From DASZOC01 sp035550975 (GTDB lineage Bacteria > Actinomycetota > CADDZG01 > WHSQ01), in contig DASZOC010000066.1 in assembly GCA_035550975.1 (NCBI GenBank), forward strand, positions 34,287 through 98,286: 64,000 nucleotides of DNA. The letters run 5' to 3'. Below, piece by piece: positions 36,988 to 45,453 of the stretch. The notes under the pieces are model-generated. The model made no database searches, had not been told where the DNA came from, and saw nothing but the letters and a program-made list of their open reading frames with translations. Each line of letters starts with the position of its first letter. Within the stretch, counting starts at the first letter, position 1. A program made the position numbers and the translations under genes.

Positions 36988-39467
36988 GCGTCCTCCTTCA
37001 CGAGAAGGCCAACCGGGAACGAGTCGAGGAGCTGCCCCAGGGGGACGGCCGCGTCGAACTCTTCGTCGGTGAACGTGTTGCGCCAGCGTCCGCGGGGCAG
37101 GTCGAGGTGGGTGTCGTCCCAGCCGCCTTCGAGCGACAGCACCAGCCTCGGCACGACCGTGATCACTCGCCCAGCGCGGGCATACGCCACGACGTTGTCC
37201 CCCCGCCGTCCGTGTCCCGCCAGTGGTTCGTAGGTGCCGGCGGCGCCGAATGCTTCGGGCACGCGCGCACGTACCGCGAGCGAGCGCGAGATCACGAAGA
37301 TCTTCGGCCCGCCTCTGTCCGCGAGTTGCATCGCACGCGCCGCGCCACCGCTCTCGACCTCGTCTAGGACCCGCGCGCGTTCTTCGTAGTCGACGGGCCG
37401 CCGGTTGTCGGGATCCACGAGACTCAGATCCCACAGCTCACTGCCCTGATAGAGGTCCGGCACGCCCGGGCTGGTGAGTTTCAGAAGCGTCTGGGCGAGC
37501 GAGTTGACCCGGCCCGGCTCGGCGAGGCGCCCGGCGAAGCTCGCCACGTCGTCGGTGAACTCGGCGTCACCCAGCAGCCCCTCCACGAGCGAGCGCAGGC
37601 TGGCTTCGTAGCGCTCGTCGGGGGCGAGCCAGGACGTGTGGACCTTCGCTTCGCGCGCCGACTTCATGACGTAGCCAAGCGCCCGTTCGACCGGTAGCGG
37701 CCACGCTCCGACCAGCGTCTGGTACAGCGCGTACTCGGTGTTGCGGTCGTCGAAGTCCGCCTCCCGATAACGCGCGGCTACGCCCGACCAGCGTTCGACC
37801 GCCGCGGCCCAATCGTCGGGTATCTCCGAGAGCAGCGCGAGGCGCGCCCGCACGTCTTCGCTGCGCTTGGTGTCGTGGGTCGACGTCGCGAGCATCGTCC
37901 CTGGCCACTTCGCCTGCGTCCGCAGGTTGAAGTGATGGAACGTTTCGGGTGACACACCGAACGTGGCGGGATCGCCACCGACCTCGTTGAGCGCGATCGC
38001 GCGGTTATAGCGATAGAAGAACGTGTCCTCGATACCTTTCGCCATGACGGGGCCGCTGGTCTGTTGGAAGCGGATCGCAAGCTCCCGTGCCGGCTCATCA
38101 TCGACGTCGAGCGAGAGGATCGAACAAAGGAACGTGAACAGCTCTGGGTCGAGGTCGCTGCGCCGGGTTGCGGCATCGTCACAAGCGCGCCTGATGATGT
38201 CCCGATCGTGCTCCGTCACCTCGTTCGTGCGATCGTCGACGTAGGTGCGATAGACGGCGAGTGATGCGAGCGTCTCCCGCAGCGTCTGCCGCAACTCGGA
38301 ACGGGTGAAGTCGCGATACCGGCGCTGGTTCTCGCACACCGCGACGAACAGGTCCGTGAGGCGCTCGACGTCCGCCGCCAGCTCAGTCTCCATCAGCAGG
38401 GCCTTGCTCTCCAGCATGGCCAGCTCGATCGGCGGCGCGTGCCCGGTGAAGGTCTCGTAGGTCTCCGACATCCGCTTCTCCGCGTCGGGATCGATGAACA
38501 GGCCGCCGACGCGGTTCAGGAACTCGTATCCGGTCGTGCCGTCGACCGGCCAGGTGGCCGGCAGCTCTTCGGATCCTTCGAGGATCTTCTCGACGACTGT
38601 CGACCGGCCACTCGCCTCGTCGAGACGCTCGAGGTATTCGGCGGGGTACCGGAGCCCATCGATGTGGTCGACCCGGAACCCGTCGATGTCTCCTCGAGAT
38701 GCCAGCTCCAAGAGCAGGCGATGCGTGGCCTCGAAGACATCGGCGTCCTCGGCTCGGATCGCGGCGAGCTCGTTGATCGCGAAGAACCGTCGGTAGTTGA
38801 GCTCCTGACCCGCGACCTTCCAGTACGCCAGTCGGTAGTGCTGCTGTTCGAGCACTGCGTGGAGCCGGTCGACATCTGTGTTGACCGCCTCTACGTCGTC
38901 CGGTACCGAGCCCGGCGCCAGCGGCAGCGCGTGCTCGTAATAGCGGAGCACCGGCTCTTCGCCGTCCCAACCGAGCACCAGCTCGCCGGCCTCTAGTACC
39001 CGCCCATAGTGGTCGCCCAGGATCGGGACCAGGATCGCTCGCCCCAGCTTGGCCTCGGGAGGGTCCCAGTCGATGTCGAAGCACCGCGCATAGCGGCTGT
39101 CGGGCCCGTGCTTCAGGACGTCCCACCACCACCCGTTGCGACGTTCCGTGACCGCCATGTGGTTCGGGACGATGTCGACGACGATCCCGCCGTTCCACGC
39201 GTCCACGAGCCGGCCGAACGCCTCGGCCCCGCCGAGGTCCTCGTTGAGCATCCCGTGGTCGACCACGTCGTAGCCGTGGTCGCTGCCGCGGCGGGCCTGG
39301 AGGATCGGGGAAAGGTAGAGGTGCGTGACGCCGAGCGATGCTAGGTATGGCGCGATACGGGCAGCATCTTCGAAACCGAAGCCGGGGTGGAGCTGGAGCC
39401 GGTAGGTGGCTCGCTTCGCCGTCGCCGAGCCGGTCTGCTCATGAGACTCGCCGTCCTCATGCGACAC
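36984..39467 (-). CDS. treY: malto-oligosyltrehalose synthase
   Basis: Converts the reducing-end alpha-1,4 bond of maltodextrin to an alpha,alpha-1,1 bond (EC 5.4.99.15), GH13_26, 827 residues. It shows the family start TYRLQLHPGFGFEDAA, SPILQARRGSDHGYDVVDH, nucleophile Asp267 (GFRVDHIDGLRYP), acid near Glu293 (VVEKILEGSE) and a late STHDTKRSEDVRARL. The ATG at 39467 overlaps treX by 11 bases and the stop overlaps the GH57 gene by 4. It works between TreX (debranching) and TreZ (release of trehalose). Confidence 0.96.
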   Translation of the reverse strand: MSHEDGESHEQTGSATAKRATYRLQLHPGFGFEDAARIAPYLASLGVTHLYLSPILQARRGSDHGYDVVDHGMLNEDLGGAEAFGRLVDAWNGGIVVDIVPNHMAVTERRNGWWWDVLKHGPDSRYARCFDIDWDPPEAKLGRAILVPILGDHYGRVLEAGELVLGWDGEEPVLRYYEHALPLAPGSVPDDVEAVNTDVDRLHAVLEQQHYRLAYWKVAGQELNYRRFFAINELAAIRAEDADVFEATHRLLLELASRGDIDGFRVDHIDGLRYPAEYLERLDEASGRSTVVEKILEGSEELPATWPVDGTTGYEFLNRVGGLFIDPDAEKRMSETYETFTGHAPPIELAMLESKALLMETELAADVERLTDLFVAVCENQRRYRDFTRSELRQTLRETLASLAVYRTYVDDRTNEVTEHDRDIIRRACDDAATRRSDLDPELFTFLCSILSLDVDDEPARELAIRFQQTSGPVMAKGIEDTFFYRYNRAIALNEVGGDPATFGVSPETFHHFNLRTQAKWPGTMLATSTHDTKRSEDVRARLALLSEIPDDWAAAVERWSGVAARYREADFDDRNTEYALYQTLVGAWPLPVERALGYVMKSAREAKVHTSWLAPDERYEASLRSLVEGLLGDAEFTDDVASFAGRLAEPGRVNSLAQTLLKLTSPGVPDLYQGSELWDLSLVDPDNRRPVDYEERARVLDEVESGGAARAMQLADRGGPKIFVISRSLAVRARVPEAFGAAGTYEPLAGHGRRGDNVVAYARAGRVITVVPRLVLSLEGGWDDTHLDLPRGRWRNTFTDEEFDAAVPLGQLLDSFPVGLLVKEDA

Positions 39468-41568
39468 GGCGCAACACCACCAGCGAGCGGCTCTCGACCG
39501 GGATCTCCTCGCCGGCTTTGTAGACCCGCTCGCCCTCTTCCAGCATCGGCTCGTTCGTATCGATCACGGTCGCCCACTCATCCCCGTAGCTACCGACCGG
39601 CAAACAGAAACCGACGCTGTCGGGCGACGCGTTGAAGAACAGCATGAAGCTGTCGTCGGCGATCGGCCGGCCTCGCCTCTCCCGCATACCCAGCTCGTCA
39701 CCGTTGAGGAACAACGCCACAGACTTCGCGAACCCGGCGTTCCACTGCTCATCCGACATCGGCGTGCCTTTGGGGTCGAGCCAGACGATGTCGGTGACCT
39801 CGCTTCCGTAGATGGCGCGGCCCTGGAACCAGTTCCGCCGCCGGAATATCGGATGCGCGGCGCGCATCTGCATCAGCCTGCGAGTCCATCCCAGCAGCAA
39901 CAGGTTCTCCTCGCGCAGCGACCAGTCGAACCAGGAGATCTCGTTGTCCTGGCAGTAGGCGTTGTTGTTCCCCCGCTGCGTCCTGCCCATCTCGTCGCCT
40001 CCGAGAAGCATCGGGACGCCCTGTGACAGGGCCAGCGTCGCCAAGAAGTTGCGCTTCTGTCGCTCGCGCAACTGATGGATCGCGGGATCGTCGGTCTCTC
40101 CCTCGACCCCGTGGTTCCAGGACCGGTTGTGCGACTCGCCGTCCTGGTTGTCCTCCCCGTTCGCTTCGTTGTGTTTCTCGTTGTAGCTGACGAGGTCGTT
40201 CAACGTGAAGCCGTCGTGCGCTGTGATGAAGTTGATGCTCGCGAACGGCTTACGCCCGTTGTTCTCGTACAGGTCGGAGCTACCCGTAAGGCGGAAGGCG
40301 AAGTCTGCGAGGCTGTGATCCTCGCCGCGCCAGAAGTCGCGCATCGTGTCGCGGTACTTGCCGTTCCACTCCGACCAGAGCGGTGGGAAGTTTCCCACCT
40401 GGTAGCCACCTTCGCCGACGTCCCAGGGCTCCGCGATGAGTTTCATGCGCGACAGGATCGGGTCCTGATGGATGATGTCGAAGAAAGCAGACAGCCGGTC
40501 GACGAGATGGAACTGCCGCGCTAGCGCGGCCGCGAGGTCGAACCGGAACCCGTCCACGTGCATCTCCGTCGCCCAGTACCGGAGGCTGTCCATGATGAGC
40601 CTCAAAGCTTCGGGGTGGCGCGCGTTGAGGCTGTTGCCCGTGCCGGTCACGTCGAAGTAATAGCGCGGGTCCTCGTCGACCAAGCGGTAGTACGTCTGGT
40701 TGTCGAGCCCCTTGAAGGACAGCGTGGGCCCGAGATGGTTCCCTTCGCCCGTGTGGTTGTAGACGACGTCGAGGATCACTTCGATCCCCGCTTCGTGCAG
40801 TGTCTTGACCATCTGCTTGAACTCGGTGACCTGACCACCGCGTCCCCCGGACGAGCTGTATCCCGATTCGGGGGCGAGGAAGCCGATCGAGTCGTAGCCC
40901 CAGTAGTTGCGCAGACCCTTGTCGAGCAGGTGCTGGGGGTGAACGAAGTGGTGGACCGGCATCAGCTCTACCGCCGTCACGCCCAGCAGTTGCAGGTGCT
41001 CGATAGACGCTGGATGCGCCAGCCCTGCGTAGGTGCCGCGGATCTCCGGGGGCACGCCCGGATGCAGCTGCGTGAAGCCCTTGACGTGGGTCTCGTAGAT
41101 CACCGTCTCGTGCCACGGGATGTCAAGGCGCTTGTCGCCGCCCCAGTCGAACCAGGGATCGATCACCACGCACTTCGGCATCAATTCGGCGTCGTCGACG
41201 TCCGAGAAGGTCAGGTCGTGCGAACCCAGCTGATAACCGAACGCCTCCGGCCCCCAGTCGACGTGGCCGTCGATCGCCCGAGCATGCGGGTCGAGCAACA
41301 GCTTGTTCGCATTGAACCGGTGCCCTTGCGAGGGCGCGTACGGGCCGTGCACGCGGAACGCGTAGCGTTGCCCGGGACCGATCCCGGGGACGTAACCGTT
41401 CCACACGAATGCCCGCGCCTCTTCTAGATCGAACCGCGTCTCGCGCCCGTCGTCGTCGAACAGACACAGCTGAACCCGATCGCCGTGCTCGGAGAAGACG
41501 GCGAAGTTGACGCCCTCACCATCCCACGTCGCGCCCAACGGATAAGTGTTACCGGGCCACAGCTCCAC
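39457..41568 (-). CDS. treX: glycogen debranching enzyme (isoamylase type)
   Basis: Hydrolyses alpha-1,6 branches of glucan, GH13_11, 703 residues (TreX/GlgX). An N-terminal CBM48 (about 5-130, with NFAVFSEHGDRVQLCLFD) precedes the barrel with Asp344 (DGFRFDLAAALAR), Glu380 (LIAEPWDVGEGGYQVGNFP) and the Asp in TAHDGFTLNDLVSYNEKHN. The 36-residue spacing between Asp and Glu equals that of Sulfolobus TreX. It is first in the block with treY and treZ, which favours the name treX over glgX. It is divergent from the zinc-ribbon gene with only 41 bases between starts. Confidence 0.96.
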   Translation of the reverse strand: MELWPGNTYPLGATWDGEGVNFAVFSEHGDRVQLCLFDDDGRETRFDLEEARAFVWNGYVPGIGPGQRYAFRVHGPYAPSQGHRFNANKLLLDPHARAIDGHVDWGPEAFGYQLGSHDLTFSDVDDAELMPKCVVIDPWFDWGGDKRLDIPWHETVIYETHVKGFTQLHPGVPPEIRGTYAGLAHPASIEHLQLLGVTAVELMPVHHFVHPQHLLDKGLRNYWGYDSIGFLAPESGYSSSGGRGGQVTEFKQMVKTLHEAGIEVILDVVYNHTGEGNHLGPTLSFKGLDNQTYYRLVDEDPRYYFDVTGTGNSLNARHPEALRLIMDSLRYWATEMHVDGFRFDLAAALARQFHLVDRLSAFFDIIHQDPILSRMKLIAEPWDVGEGGYQVGNFPPLWSEWNGKYRDTMRDFWRGEDHSLADFAFRLTGSSDLYENNGRKPFASINFITAHDGFTLNDLVSYNEKHNEANGEDNQDGESHNRSWNHGVEGETDDPAIHQLRERQKRNFLATLALSQGVPMLLGGDEMGRTQRGNNNAYCQDNEISWFDWSLREENLLLLGWTRRLMQMRAAHPIFRRRNWFQGRAIYGSEVTDIVWLDPKGTPMSDEQWNAGFAKSVALFLNGDELGMRERRGRPIADDSFMLFFNASPDSVGFCLPVGSYGDEWATVIDTNEPMLEEGERVYKAGEEIPVESRSLVVLRRVA

Positions 41569-41609
41569 CCCGAGAGGATACGAGGGTGGCTGTTACGCTC
41601 GAATCACAT

Positions 41610-42332
41610 ATGGATGTCGATGCCTCCGCCCTGCAGCAGCTACTTGTGTTGCAGGACGAAGACACCTCCATCAAGCGTCTCGAAGAGCGACGACGATCAC
41701 TCCCGGAAGCGCAAGAGCTCGCGACGACGAACGAGGCCCTCGCGGAGCTGACTGCGGACCTCGAGATAGCACAGAAGCAATTCGACGAGGTGGCGCGGGA
41801 ACAGGACCGGCGCGAAGGAGAGATAGCGATCGTCGAGCAGAAGATCGCGCGCGAGGAGGAGCGTCTCTTCGGCGGGAAGGTCTCGAACCCCAAGGAGCTC
41901 GGAGCGCTGCAAGCCGAGGTGCAGATGTTGAAGAAGAAGAAGGGCGACCTCGAAGACGGACTGCTGGAGATCATGGTTCACAAGGAGGACGCGGCCGCGA
42001 CGCTCGATCGGCTGAAGAACGAGCAGGCGGACACCGCACGCAAGTCCGAGGCACTGACGGCTAGCGTCGGAACGCTGATCGGCCAGATAGACGCACAGCT
42101 CCAGGAACACGCCGCGAAGCGAGATGCTGCAGCAACGCCGTTGACCCCGGAGCTACTGCAGCTGTACGAAAAGATCCGCGCGACCAAGAACGGCGTGGGG
42201 GCCGCGGCGCTGGAGCGCGGCACCTGCCAGGGATGTCACACCCAGCTGCCCAATAAAGAGGTGGAACGCATGAAAGCCGAGGGCGGACTCCAGCGGTGTG
42301 ACAACTGCCGTCGCATCCTCGTCGTGATCTGA
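41610..42332 (+). CDS. coiled-coil protein with C-terminal C4 zinc ribbon
   Basis: 240 residues: a long antiparallel coiled coil (about 10-185) and a C-terminal zinc ribbon with CQGCH and CDNC, the layout of the bacterial 'C4-type zinc ribbon' family, whose members often sit beside RNase H-like genes. The start is uncertain: an ATG at 41610 gives the usual family N-terminus (LQQLLVLQDEDTSIKRLE) but no ribosome site; a GTG at 41586 has GAGAGG 8 bases upstream and adds 8 residues. A leaderless transcript is possible. It is followed by the RNase HI-like gene after 14 bases. The molecular role is unknown; nucleic-acid binding is likely. Confidence 0.88.
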   Translation: MDVDASALQQLLVLQDEDTSIKRLEERRRSLPEAQELATTNEALAELTADLEIAQKQFDEVAREQDRREGEIAIVEQKIAREEERLFGGKVSNPKELGALQAEVQMLKKKKGDLEDGLLEIMVHKEDAAATLDRLKNEQADTARKSEALTASVGTLIGQIDAQLQEHAAKRDAAATPLTPELLQLYEKIRATKNGVGAAALERGTCQGCHTQLPNKEVERMKAEGGLQRCDNCRRILVVI

Positions 42333-42346
42333 CCTGCGTCACAGCG

Positions 42347-42799
42347 ATGAGAGCTTCTCTGCACGCGGACGGGGGTGCGCGCGGGAATCCAGGTCCTGCA
42401 GGCATCGGTGTCGTCCTCAAGGACAGCGATGACGAGGTCATCGGCGAGATCGCGGCGAGCATCGGCGAAGCGACGAACAACGTCGCGGAGTACTCCGCAC
42501 TTATCGCCGGGCTCGAGATGGCTCTTGCGAAGGGCGTGACGGAGGTCGACGTCTTCATGGACTCCGAGCTCGTCGTCTCGCAGCTCAAGGGCGAGTGGAA
42601 GATCAAGAACGACCGCTTGCGGACGCTGGCGGTCCGCGCGCGCTCGTTGCTGAACCGGTTCGAGCAGAGCTCTCTTCAGCACGTGCGCCGCGAGATGAAC
42701 TCCGACGCAGACAAGCTTGCGAATCAAGGGATGGACGCAGCGATGCTCGACTGGGATGCCGAGAAGGAATCTCCCGGGCAGCAGAGCTTCTTGGAATGA
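42347..42799 (+). CDS. RNase HI-like protein
   Basis: 150 residues of the RNase H fold, predicted to cleave RNA in RNA-DNA hybrids. Active-site residues are Asp8 (HADGGARGNPGPAG), Glu48 (NVAEYSAL), Asp72 (FMDSELVV) and a late His112/Asp122 (HVRREMNSDADKLANQG). It is of the short actinobacterial/archaeal type without an N-terminal hybrid-binding domain, and without the acid phosphatase domain that is fused to it in many Actinomycetota. It overlaps the next gene by 4 bases (ATGA) and follows the zinc-ribbon gene closely, so the three form one operon. Confidence 0.93.
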   Translation: MRASLHADGGARGNPGPAGIGVVLKDSDDEVIGEIAASIGEATNNVAEYSALIAGLEMALAKGVTEVDVFMDSELVVSQLKGEWKIKNDRLRTLAVRARSLLNRFEQSSLQHVRREMNSDADKLANQGMDAAMLDWDAEKESPGQQSFLE

Positions 42800-43311
42800 T
42801 CCTGTGGCACATGGGGGTCGCCGCCGTCCTCGTCTACGTAACTCTCGGGCGCGCCCGTATCGACTACCGCTGGATCCTGATCGGTGCAGTGGTGCCCGAC
42901 CTGGTCGACGGGGTTCTGTCTCTAACCGTGTACGAAGGTGACTCCGGGCGCGGCGTCGCCCACTCGATCACGGCTGTGGTCGTGGTCGCGATCGTCGTCC
43001 TCGTCACGACGAGAGGTCCCGCGCGCCTGTCGCTGTTCGGCTTACCGGTCGGATGGCTGACCCACCTCGTTGCCGACGGAATGTGGCAGGCGCCGAAGAC
43101 GTTCCTCTGGCCCGCGTTCGGAACCGGATTCTCGGACGCTCCCACCGAGCCCTACAGCTGGGACCTGCTCGTGGACCCGCTGTCTCATCTGTCGACGTGG
43201 GGGGGCGAGCTGCTGGGTCTTGCCGCGCTGGTGTATCTCGGCGCCGCGTTCGAGTTCCATGACGGTGACCGCCGCCGCCGCTTCTTCCGCGACGGTTTGC
43301 TGCGGGCGTAG
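42796..43311 (+). CDS. membrane-bound predicted metal-dependent hydrolase (YdjM/DUF457-like)
   Basis: 171 residues with four to five predicted membrane helices. Conserved polar motifs lie at helix ends: VPDLVDGVLS, AHSITAV and WLTHLVADGMW, the His/Asp pattern of the YdjM/DUF457 family of putative membrane hydrolases. The ATG at 42796 overlaps the RNase HI stop as ATGA. Function is not known for the family beyond induction by DNA damage of E. coli YdjM. It ends just before the cobalamin riboswitch, and no terminator hairpin is evident between them. Confidence 0.8.
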   Translation: MILWHMGVAAVLVYVTLGRARIDYRWILIGAVVPDLVDGVLSLTVYEGDSGRGVAHSITAVVVVAIVVLVTTRGPARLSLFGLPVGWLTHLVADGMWQAPKTFLWPAFGTGFSDAPTEPYSWDLLVDPLSHLSTWGGELLGLAALVYLGAAFEFHDGDRRRRFFRDGLLRA

Positions 43312-43320
43312 AGTGCGCTC

Positions 43321-43470
43321 GTAGGTAATCGGATAACTGCACGTCGGACGGGGCAAGTCCGGTCGAAGGCCGGCGCTGTCCCGCAACTGTAGGTCCGCTC
43401 CGTCGCACGTCGGGGTGGGCGAGCCAGAAAACCCGGCCGGCGTGACGTTCCCGGAGGCGAGGACCTCCGG
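43321..43470 (+). promoter_or_regulatory. cobalamin riboswitch
   Basis: The leader of the following operon carries the conserved cobalamin riboswitch series: ACGGGGCAAGTCCGGT, then AAGGCCGGCGCTGTCCCGC with the B12-box-like CCCGCAACTGTAGG (43380-43393), and GAGCCAGAAAACC (43421-43433). A final hairpin CCGGAGG-N6-CCTCCGG (43451-43470) lies directly before the ribosome site AGAAGGGAG (43471-43479), 6 bases from the ATG at 43486. The lack of a U-run suggests control of translation rather than termination. The box is slightly degenerate (GCAACTG for GCCACTG). Boundaries are approximate. Confidence 0.9.
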
Positions 43471-43485
43471 AGAAGGGAGCGTTTC

Positions 43486-44580
43486 ATGAAGCAACGATCC
43501 GTGAGGGCGTGCGCCCTCTCCCTCGTAGTCGTACTGGGAGGTGCTGCCGTCGCGCCTGCGGCCCCGGGTCCCACCCGGCGAGCGCGTCTCGGAACCAGAT
43601 ACATCGTCGAGCGCCAAACATCCGACGGCTCGGTACCCGGTTTCTCCCCGGCAGGGTCCACCGCCGACGCGGTGATCGCGATGGTCGCGGCGAGGAGAGC
43701 GCCGCGCGCCATACGCCGGGCGCTGTTGTTCCTCGAGAAGGCAGCTTCAGAGGCATCTCTAGGACAGAAAGCGAAGATCGTCCTGGCCGTCGTCGCCGCC
43801 GGGGGCGACCCCCGCTCGTTCGGTGGGCGCGACCTGGTAGCGGACATCAAGGCGTCCCAGCAGCCCGACGGTCAGTACGCAGAGGCCGGCGACTTCACGG
43901 CTGTGACGACGCACGCGCTGGCGATGCTGGCACTGGAAGCCGCCGGCGAACCGCACCCCGCCAGTGCCGACCGATGGCTGGTGGATGCGCAGTGCCCCGA
44001 CGGGGGATGGCAGTACGACCGGCCACACGATGATGCCGAGGACGCGCATTGTCAGCTGAGCCCCGGAGCGCCGGGATCCGAGTTCGACGCTGCCAGTGAC
44101 ACGAACGTGACGGCGTACGCCGTCCAGGCGCTAGCCGCCACGGCGGTCGCTATCGACCCCGCCGTCGACCCATTCGACTACTTCGCGAGCGCAAGAGACA
44201 AGCGCAAGGGCGGCTATCGGTACAGCCACCAGGAGATCCTTTTCGGCACCCAGCAGTACACGGACGCGAACTCGACCGCTCTGGTGCTGCAGGCGTTCGT
44301 GGCGACAGGGCGTGACGTCCCCGGGGCGGCGCGCAAGGCACTTGGCGCTCTGCAGTACCCGCGCCGCTGCGGTCGGACGCGCGGTGCGTTCGCGTACACC
44401 TGGGTCGCGGATGACAACGGTAAGTTGCGGCGGAGCCCATCTCGCCGCGAGGCGGCCCTGAAGACCGACGTCTCGTCGATCGGCGCCACGATCGCGGCCA
44501 TCCCAGGATTGGTGCTGAAGGCTTTGCCCTTGCCCCCGGCCGAGGTGACACGGGCGGCGCCGGCGCGCAAGCGCTGCTAA
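43486..44580 (+). CDS. secreted alpha/alpha-toroid protein, intrinsic factor/transcobalamin alpha-domain-like
   Basis: 364 residues with a Sec signal peptide (about 1-27). The mature part has helical-pair repeats of the prenyltransferase/squalene-cyclase toroid type, the fold of the cobalamin-binding alpha domain of intrinsic factor: QTSDGSVPGFSPAGSTADA, SQQPDGQYAEAGDFTAVTTH, QCPDGGWQYDRP, TNVTAYAVQALAAT and GGYRYSHQEIL. Being the first gene behind a cobalamin riboswitch and leading an ECF transporter operon makes cobalamin (or cobinamide) binding outside the cell the best hypothesis. No catalytic DxDD or zinc motif of true cyclases or prenyltransferases is seen. The next gene follows after 12 bases. 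Confidence 0.85.
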   Translation: MKQRSVRACALSLVVVLGGAAVAPAAPGPTRRARLGTRYIVERQTSDGSVPGFSPAGSTADAVIAMVAARRAPRAIRRALLFLEKAASEASLGQKAKIVLAVVAAGGDPRSFGGRDLVADIKASQQPDGQYAEAGDFTAVTTHALAMLALEAAGEPHPASADRWLVDAQCPDGGWQYDRPHDDAEDAHCQLSPGAPGSEFDAASDTNVTAYAVQALAATAVAIDPAVDPFDYFASARDKRKGGYRYSHQEILFGTQQYTDANSTALVLQAFVATGRDVPGAARKALGALQYPRRCGRTRGAFAYTWVADDNGKLRRSPSRREAALKTDVSSIGATIAAIPGLVLKALPLPPAEVTRAAPARKRC

Positions 44581-44592
44581 CGGTTCATCGGC

Positions 44593-45453
44593 GTGAGGGT
44601 ACGGAGCACGTTCGCGTGTCTGCTGCTCGTCGGGACGCTGGCTCCGGTCGGGTTTGCGACGCAAGCCGCGTGTGCCTCCGAGACCGGACGTCGTGCCGCG
44701 CTCGTGGTCGATCTCGGTGACGAGGGCGACGTCCACAGGTACTGCGTCGCCCTTCCCCGGGGAGACGTGTCGGGCCTCGACCTGATCGAGCTTGCCGGTG
44801 CCCAGCACGGGTTGACCTATGAGTTCGGTGAAGGGGGCCGCGCCGTCTGCATGCTCGCGGGAGTGGGTGCGTCGAGCGACGACTGCTTCGGGCGTTATCC
44901 GTACTTCTGGGGGTACTGGAAAGGCGACGGCTCGGGGGGCTGGTCGTGGTCGAGCACGGGCGCTGGGTCGACCCTGGTACAGGACGGCGACGTCCAGGGA
45001 TGGTCGTGGGGCCGCGGCGACAACGCGTCGTCCCATCCACCGCCTCCCGCGACCGGCTTCGACTCCGTCTGTCCGCCGGCGGCTCGCAAGGAACCGAAGC
45101 CCGCACCTAAACCGGAACGGGACCAGCGCGAACAGAAGGCTTCGGGGCGCGAGCCGGTGACATCGGGCGCCGGACCGGCCGCCGCCCCGACGGCGGCGCC
45201 CACAACGCGACCCACCGCACCGGCACGGTTGGGACGCAAGGTGCAACGAACGCAACCGCAGGCGACCAGAGGCCGGCGCGCCGCGGCCCCGACGGTGACG
45301 GCCGCCCCCGTCGAGCGCGGCGGTGACCTCGCTGCAGTCCGCACGACGCGTGACGAACGATCCGGTTTCTCCGTTGCCGCGGTTGCGGCGATCGCGCTGA
45401 CGGTCAGTCTGATGGCGCTCGCCGTCGTCATCATGAGAAGGCGAGCGTCCTAG
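44593..45453 (+). CDS. anchored protein with DUF4430/transcobalamin beta-domain-like module
   Basis: 286 residues from a GTG at 44593. A signal peptide (about 1-30, ending AACAS) is followed by a small beta domain (about 33-155) resembling DUF4430, the fold of the C-terminal domain of transcobalamin: GLDLIELAGAQHGLTYEFG, YPYFWGYWKGDGSGGWSWS and LVQDGDVQGWSWG. A Pro/Ala/Arg-rich linker (about 160-255) and one C-terminal membrane helix with a basic end (about 258-283) anchor it to the outer membrane face. With the previous gene it would make a two-chain version of the intrinsic factor/transcobalamin architecture. The domain call rests on pattern and context, not on a search. Confidence 0.78.
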   Translation: MRVRSTFACLLLVGTLAPVGFATQAACASETGRRAALVVDLGDEGDVHRYCVALPRGDVSGLDLIELAGAQHGLTYEFGEGGRAVCMLAGVGASSDDCFGRYPYFWGYWKGDGSGGWSWSSTGAGSTLVQDGDVQGWSWGRGDNASSHPPPPATGFDSVCPPAARKEPKPAPKPERDQREQKASGREPVTSGAGPAAAPTAAPTTRPTAPARLGRKVQRTQPQATRGRRAAAPTVTAAPVERGGDLAAVRTTRDERSGFSVAAVAAIALTVSLMALAVVIMRRRAS

